A DNA stretch of 8,112 nucleotides from an uncultured Clostridia bacterium (lineage in GTDB: Bacteria > Bacillota > Clostridia > Christensenellales > UBA1242). Within the stretch, counting starts at the first letter, position 1. The number at the start of each line of letters is the position of its first letter. The notes below the pieces were generated by a model that did no database searches, had not been told where the DNA came from, and saw nothing but the letters and a program-made list of their open reading frames with translations. Shown here one piece after another: positions 5,126 through 8,112 of this stretch. The position numbers and the translations under genes were made by a program. The stretch covers positions 1 to 8,112 of the forward strand of contig CANQQH010000045.1 of NCBI GenBank assembly GCA_947625955.1, in the 5' to 3' direction.

Positions 5126-8112
5126 TTATAGCTCAGGTTCGTCGTCATCGTTTGTTGGCTTTATGAAGTGCGTTTTCACTTTGCCATCAAGCACGATGTC
5201 GGCTGGAAGATTATTGTCTTTATAGCTTTTGAACCTTCTTGTTTTCAGGCTCTCGCCCATTGACTGGCGGCTCTCTATGATTTTGTTTGCAATTTTAACA
5301 AGGTCTTCGCGAACATTTTCTTTCATTCCCGAGCGTTCGCTGATATAGTCGTCAACAATGTCAACAATTTCAGCAATATCTTCCCCGCCAACTTCAAAGC
5401 ATGAATATGGAACTTTGAAAAGCGCCGAGAGCCCGCTCTTTCTCAGTTCGTCTTCAAGCTCGCTTATTTTGATTGTTTCAGGCTCTTTTTTGATAACTGG
5501 TTCGTCGGCAAAAGTGTAGCCTCTTTCTTCAACAATACTTTTCAAAATGCTAAATTGTTGCGGAGACAAGAGTTCTCTGAGTTGTTTGCTGCTTTTCATC
5601 ATCGAATCGCCAATGCGGGTGATACCATGTTCTTTCAAGGTTTTCAATGCGAAAACCGACAAACCGATTTCTTCTAAATCAATATCAAAGAACGCGTGCT
5701 TTTCACTCTCGGTCATGTTGTCCTTGGTCTTGCCCTTGAAAGTTTCTCTAACTTTTTCGCGATTGCGTTTTGCCTCTTCCCTTTCAGTTGCGTTTCGACC
5801 CGTGCTTGCAAGGCGCACGCCCTTGCTTTCAAGCATTTCTTCAATCAATTGATATTGCACTGGCGAAGTGATTATCATTTTGAGCATCTTTCGCGAGATG
5901 TTGATAAGGTCGCCCATATAAACAATATCATTTTCCTTGAAGTGTTGCATTGTTGTTTCGCTGAATCCCAGCTCTTCAAGCAGAATGTGTTTGAACGCCT
6001 CTTGTTCGCTTTCACTCATGTCTTTATAAGCCTTGCCTTCAAAATCTTTCATCGCGGCATTGAATTTTTCCTTTTTTGCGTCTGTGTCGATATTGTGCCT
6101 AACAGTTGTGTATTCACCGGCGGTATAAACTCCCATATTGATATCCAGCCTTGAAATGCACGTGTCAATACGAATCGCGGTGCTATACTTCGTGAGGTTT
6201 GCAATGTCAGCCCTGTGCCTGCCCCTGAAATCTGCAATCTTGTTGATACCAACACTTCTTAGCGCACTCTCACTTGCCTCGTCGAGGTTCAAAACGCTGA
6301 TATCGCTTTCAGCGAGCTCAGCCTTTTCTTCATCCGAAAGTCCCTCTTTTCTAATCGTTTTGAGAAATTCGAAGTGCAATTTTACTTTGTCTTCTTCAAC
6401 AATACCATATTCTTGCAACTTGCCAATCAGTCTGCGCTCGTTGTTTTTCGAGGTCCTTAGAAGCCTTCTTATTTGTTGAACGCCACATCTATTTGCGTCG
6501 CCAATTGTCAAAATGCCATTCTCTGCAAGTTTTCTTGAATAGATACCAATCGCCGAAAGAGGTTTTTGAGCAACTTCACGCTTTTCCTCTTCGCTCAAAG
6601 TCCTGAAATCAAACGTTAAAACTTCTTTTTCGGCTCTCTTTCTTTCAATTTTTTTCTTGTCAATTTTGTTGGAACTTAGTTCTTTTTTAATGCCATAGAA
6701 ATCGTCAATTTTTTGAATAAATTCTCTGTTCTTGCTTCCTGATTGGAACTCCTGGTTGACTTCTTTTTGGCTGAGCATAAACAAATCCGCAATAGTTCTT
6801 ACGTTGAGCCGTTCAAACCTTACATTCGTTTTCTTTGAGAAGCCAACCTCAGTTATTGGAGTTGATAAAAATTCAATTTTTTCCTCTTCGGTCATCTCGC
6901 TTATTGGCTTTGGATATTGCTCAAACAATGCCGTGCTATAATTTTTCCTGCCCTTTTGGAAGTCAACACCATATTCTTTCAACAGCCCACTCAATCGCTC
7001 ATAGGTGCCGTGGTTGAGGTGCACAATAACATCGGTTGCATGATGCGAAATAACATCACCAATCGTAACGAAGCCGTGCCTTGGCAGATTGATTTTCAGC
7101 GGCACACCGCCACCAGCGATGTCGGAGAGTTTGAAGTTTAGAAACGCCTGTTTTTCCTCATCATTCATTTGGTCAAAGCGCTTGTCAAACGGAATAGAAA
7201 GTTCAGCTTCTTCATTTGTGAATGAAAGGTGGAACCATTCAAGCGCATTCTTTGCATCAACAACGACGCCTGGATGATATGTTTCTTTGTTCACAATCAG
7301 CGCAAAGCCTCTTTCGCTGATTTGCGTGAGGTCGCCAACAGTTTTGATATTACTCTTTGCAAGCACCTCAACAACATCCTTGCAGAAGCCGAGCTCTTCA
7401 ACAGGCATTTCCAAAATCTGCTCTTTTGTTGCGGCATGGAACTTCATCTTCTGCGGTCTTAGCATGATGCTATACTTTTTGAAAAATTCTTCAAGCCTTT
7501 CAAGTGTGTCTTTTGAAACAGCGCCGCGAAGCTCATAGATGGTCTTATTCATGAGGTCGCCAATTGTTCTAATGTTTCGGCTTCTCAGCATGTCAACCCT
7601 CTTCTGCCCCATTCCAATATGGCTAAGGTCAGCATTCAAGAACCTCTCCTTTTCCTCATCGGTGAAGGTTTCAAAAGGCTTCTCCTTAATTGCATAGCGA
7701 TAGGTGTCGAAGCCCAGGTTCTTGTTCAGCGGTATGCCATAGGATTCGAAGAACTGCTTGGTCTTCGGCAATGAACTTGTTGGAATAATCTTATAGATAA
7801 AAGTCGTGTCGTGGCTCAAAAGTTCCCTAATGGTGTTAACCTTCGCGCGCCTGAATTTGTCAACAACAACATTTGAAAAACCAACAAGTGTAATTGGAGC
7901 ATCCAAGAACTCATTCAGTTCCTCATCGCTCATGAGATAATATGGCTTTGGTTTGATTTTTGGTGCATTGACTTTTGGTGCACTAGTTTTTGCCTTGACT
8001 TTTGTCGCATTGGTTTTTACATTGGCTTTTGGTTGCTTTGCAAGAATTTCTTGAATCCTTTTGCGTTTTTCTTCCGCTTTCTCGTCACGAAGTTTGGCAT
8101 TTCCGCCTTTTC
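5126..8112 (-). CDS. Giant protein with tandem RNA polymerase alpha-CTD-like helix-hairpin-helix repeats (5' end off the right edge)
   Basis: The frame has no stop from the right edge to the TAA at 5126-5128, giving at least 994 residues. An ATG at 7933 is internal: it lies in PYYLMSDEELNEF, the same kind of linker that joins later repeats, and there is no ribosome site. Numbering from that Met, nine units occur at about 1-68, 90-157, 168-240, 256-325, 346-416, 445-513, 530-602, 638-708 and 739-808. A typical unit has an acidic leader (M-T/S-E-E-E-K-x-x-F-L), a helix, L-x-x-[IL]-G-[FLM]-S, a helix, then N/G-I-x-T-I-G-D-L, a hydrophobic helix and a closing Y/K-G-[IV]. This matches the alpha-CTD fold of RNA polymerase. 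The alpha-CTD DNA-contact Arg (E. coli R265) is not kept at the aligned place in the five units checked. Residues 825-935 form a different, mostly helical tail ending in DDDEPEL. It is not RpoA, as the assembly domain is absent from the visible part. Role unknown; perhaps a scaffold or nucleic-acid/protein-binding protein. Probably cytosolic. Confidence 0.9.
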   Translation of the reverse strand, partial: KGGNAKLRDEKAEEKRKRIQEILAKQPKANVKTNATKVKAKTSAPKVNAPKIKPKPYYLMSDEELNEFLDAPITLVGFSNVVVDKFRRAKVNTIRELLSHDTTFIYKIIPTSSLPKTKQFFESYGIPLNKNLGFDTYRYAIKEKPFETFTDEEKERFLNADLSHIGMGQKRVDMLRSRNIRTIGDLMNKTIYELRGAVSKDTLERLEEFFKKYSIMLRPQKMKFHAATKEQILEMPVEELGFCKDVVEVLAKSNIKTVGDLTQISERGFALIVNKETYHPGVVVDAKNALEWFHLSFTNEEAELSIPFDKRFDQMNDEEKQAFLNFKLSDIAGGGVPLKINLPRHGFVTIGDVISHHATDVIVHLNHGTYERLSGLLKEYGVDFQKGRKNYSTALFEQYPKPISEMTEEEKIEFLSTPITEVGFSKKTNVRFERLNVRTIADLFMLSQKEVNQEFQSGSKNREFIQKIDDFYGIKKELSSNKIDKKKIERKRAEKEVLTFDFRTLSEEEKREVAQKPLSAIGIYSRKLAENGILTIGDANRCGVQQIRRLLRTSKNNERRLIGKLQEYGIVEEDKVKLHFEFLKTIRKEGLSDEEKAELAESDISVLNLDEASESALRSVGINKIADFRGRHRADIANLTKYSTAIRIDTCISRLDINMGVYTAGEYTTVRHNIDTDAKKEKFNAAMKDFEGKAYKDMSESEQEAFKHILLEELGFSETTMQHFKENDIVYMGDLINISRKMLKMIITSPVQYQLIEEMLESKGVRLASTGRNATEREEAKRNREKVRETFKGKTKDNMTESEKHAFFDIDLEEIGLSVFALKTLKEHGITRIGDSMMKSSKQLRELLSPQQFSILKSIVEERGYTFADEPVIKKEPETIKISELEDELRKSGLSALFKVPYSCFEVGGEDIAEIVDIVDDYISERSGMKENVREDLVKIANKIIESRQSMGESLKTRRFKSYKDNNLPADIVLDGKVKTHFIKPTNDDDEPEL
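5510..7933 (-). repeat. Nine tandem alpha-CTD-like protein repeats (about 70 residues each plus linkers)
   Basis: The units repeat roughly every 80-100 codons and are diverged at DNA level, so this is an old protein-level repeat rather than a recent tandem duplication. Approximate DNA spans, in protein order, are 7730-7933, 7463-7666, 7214-7432, 6959-7168, 6686-6898, 6395-6601, 6128-6346, 5810-6022 and 5510-5719. Units 2, 5, 8 and 9 are the clearest. Units 3 and 7 deviate most: 3 has an insertion before its last helix, and 7 has KIADF in place of TIGDL. Boundaries are judged by eye and may be off by several codons. Confidence 0.8.
7943..8038 (-). repeat. Imperfect 15-bp repeats encoding a Lys/Ala/Pro-rich linker
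   Basis: Just upstream of the first visible alpha-CTD-like unit the protein reads as five-residue steps of the type K-[VT]-x-A-[PT] (KTNAT, KTSAP, KVNAP, KIKPKP). In DNA, TTTTGGTGCA occurs at 7958-7967 and again at 7973-7982, and a decayed copy lies near 8000-8009, giving a 15-base period. It is preceded by a highly charged helix-like stretch (KAEEKRKRIQEILAK). The segment is likely a flexible basic linker between this region and an unseen N-terminal part. Confidence 0.7.

Noticed and set aside
5547..7538. Plus-strand open frames of 60-152 codons opposite the giant repeat protein.
   Set aside because: They are antisense to a clearly conserved repeat frame, have Ser/Phe/Leu-rich composition typical of antisense translation, and lack plausible start signals.
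5126..8112. Calling the large gene rpoA or an RNA polymerase subunit.
   Set aside because: Only alpha-CTD-like units are present, in many copies. The alpha assembly domain is not visible, and the DNA-contact Arg is missing at the aligned positions checked.

Overview
The window looks like a chromosomal segment of a low-to-moderate-GC Bacillota-type bacterium, probably an uncultured Clostridia-like lineage. This is inferred from sigma-A-type TATAAT promoters, AGGAG ribosome sites, a Gram-positive-style comF-secA gene order, and the RNA polymerase alpha-CTD-like repeat protein. TGA, TAG and TAA all serve as stops and tryptophan is TGG, so the genetic code is standard. The species cannot be named from this sequence alone. 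No RNA gene, insertion sequence or CRISPR array is visible, and no stretch over 300 bases lacks a gene.

Left part (1-2160, minus strand): the N-terminal 403 codons of SecA, running off the left edge, lie downstream of a ComFC-type competence/phosphoribosyltransferase-fold protein. The two are 103 bases apart, with a candidate secA promoter and no convincing terminator between them.

Middle (2131-5122, plus strand): a divergent promoter drives a small P-loop kinase-like protein (UPF0200 / dephospho-CoA-kinase-like), closed by a hairpin terminator. Next comes a near-consensus extended -10 promoter and a tight three-gene operon. Its products are divergent paralogues of 262, 246 and 249 aa with ADP-ribosyltransferase-like sequence blocks: an Arg-Gly, a family-specific D-Y/F-D-Y-H-Y/F-G block, a G-I-Y block, a G-Y-D/E block and an L/F-N-R-G block. 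The operon ends in a perfect 14-bp-arm palindrome that can terminate transcription from both sides.

Right part (5126-8112, minus strand): a very large protein, at least 994 residues, convergent with the operon and open through the right edge. It has nine recognisable helix-hairpin-helix units resembling the RNA polymerase alpha C-terminal domain, a distinct C-terminal region, and a Lys/Ala/Pro-rich linker before the first visible unit.

The most noteworthy points are the triplicated ART-like family, its placement opposite an alpha-CTD-repeat protein, and two genes (comF and the first ART-like gene) whose TATAAT boxes lie 6-7 bases from the best start codon, which predicts leaderless mRNAs. 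A functional link between the ART-like proteins and the repeat protein is speculation. It is suggested only by adjacency and by the T4 phage precedent of ART enzymes that modify RNA polymerase alpha.
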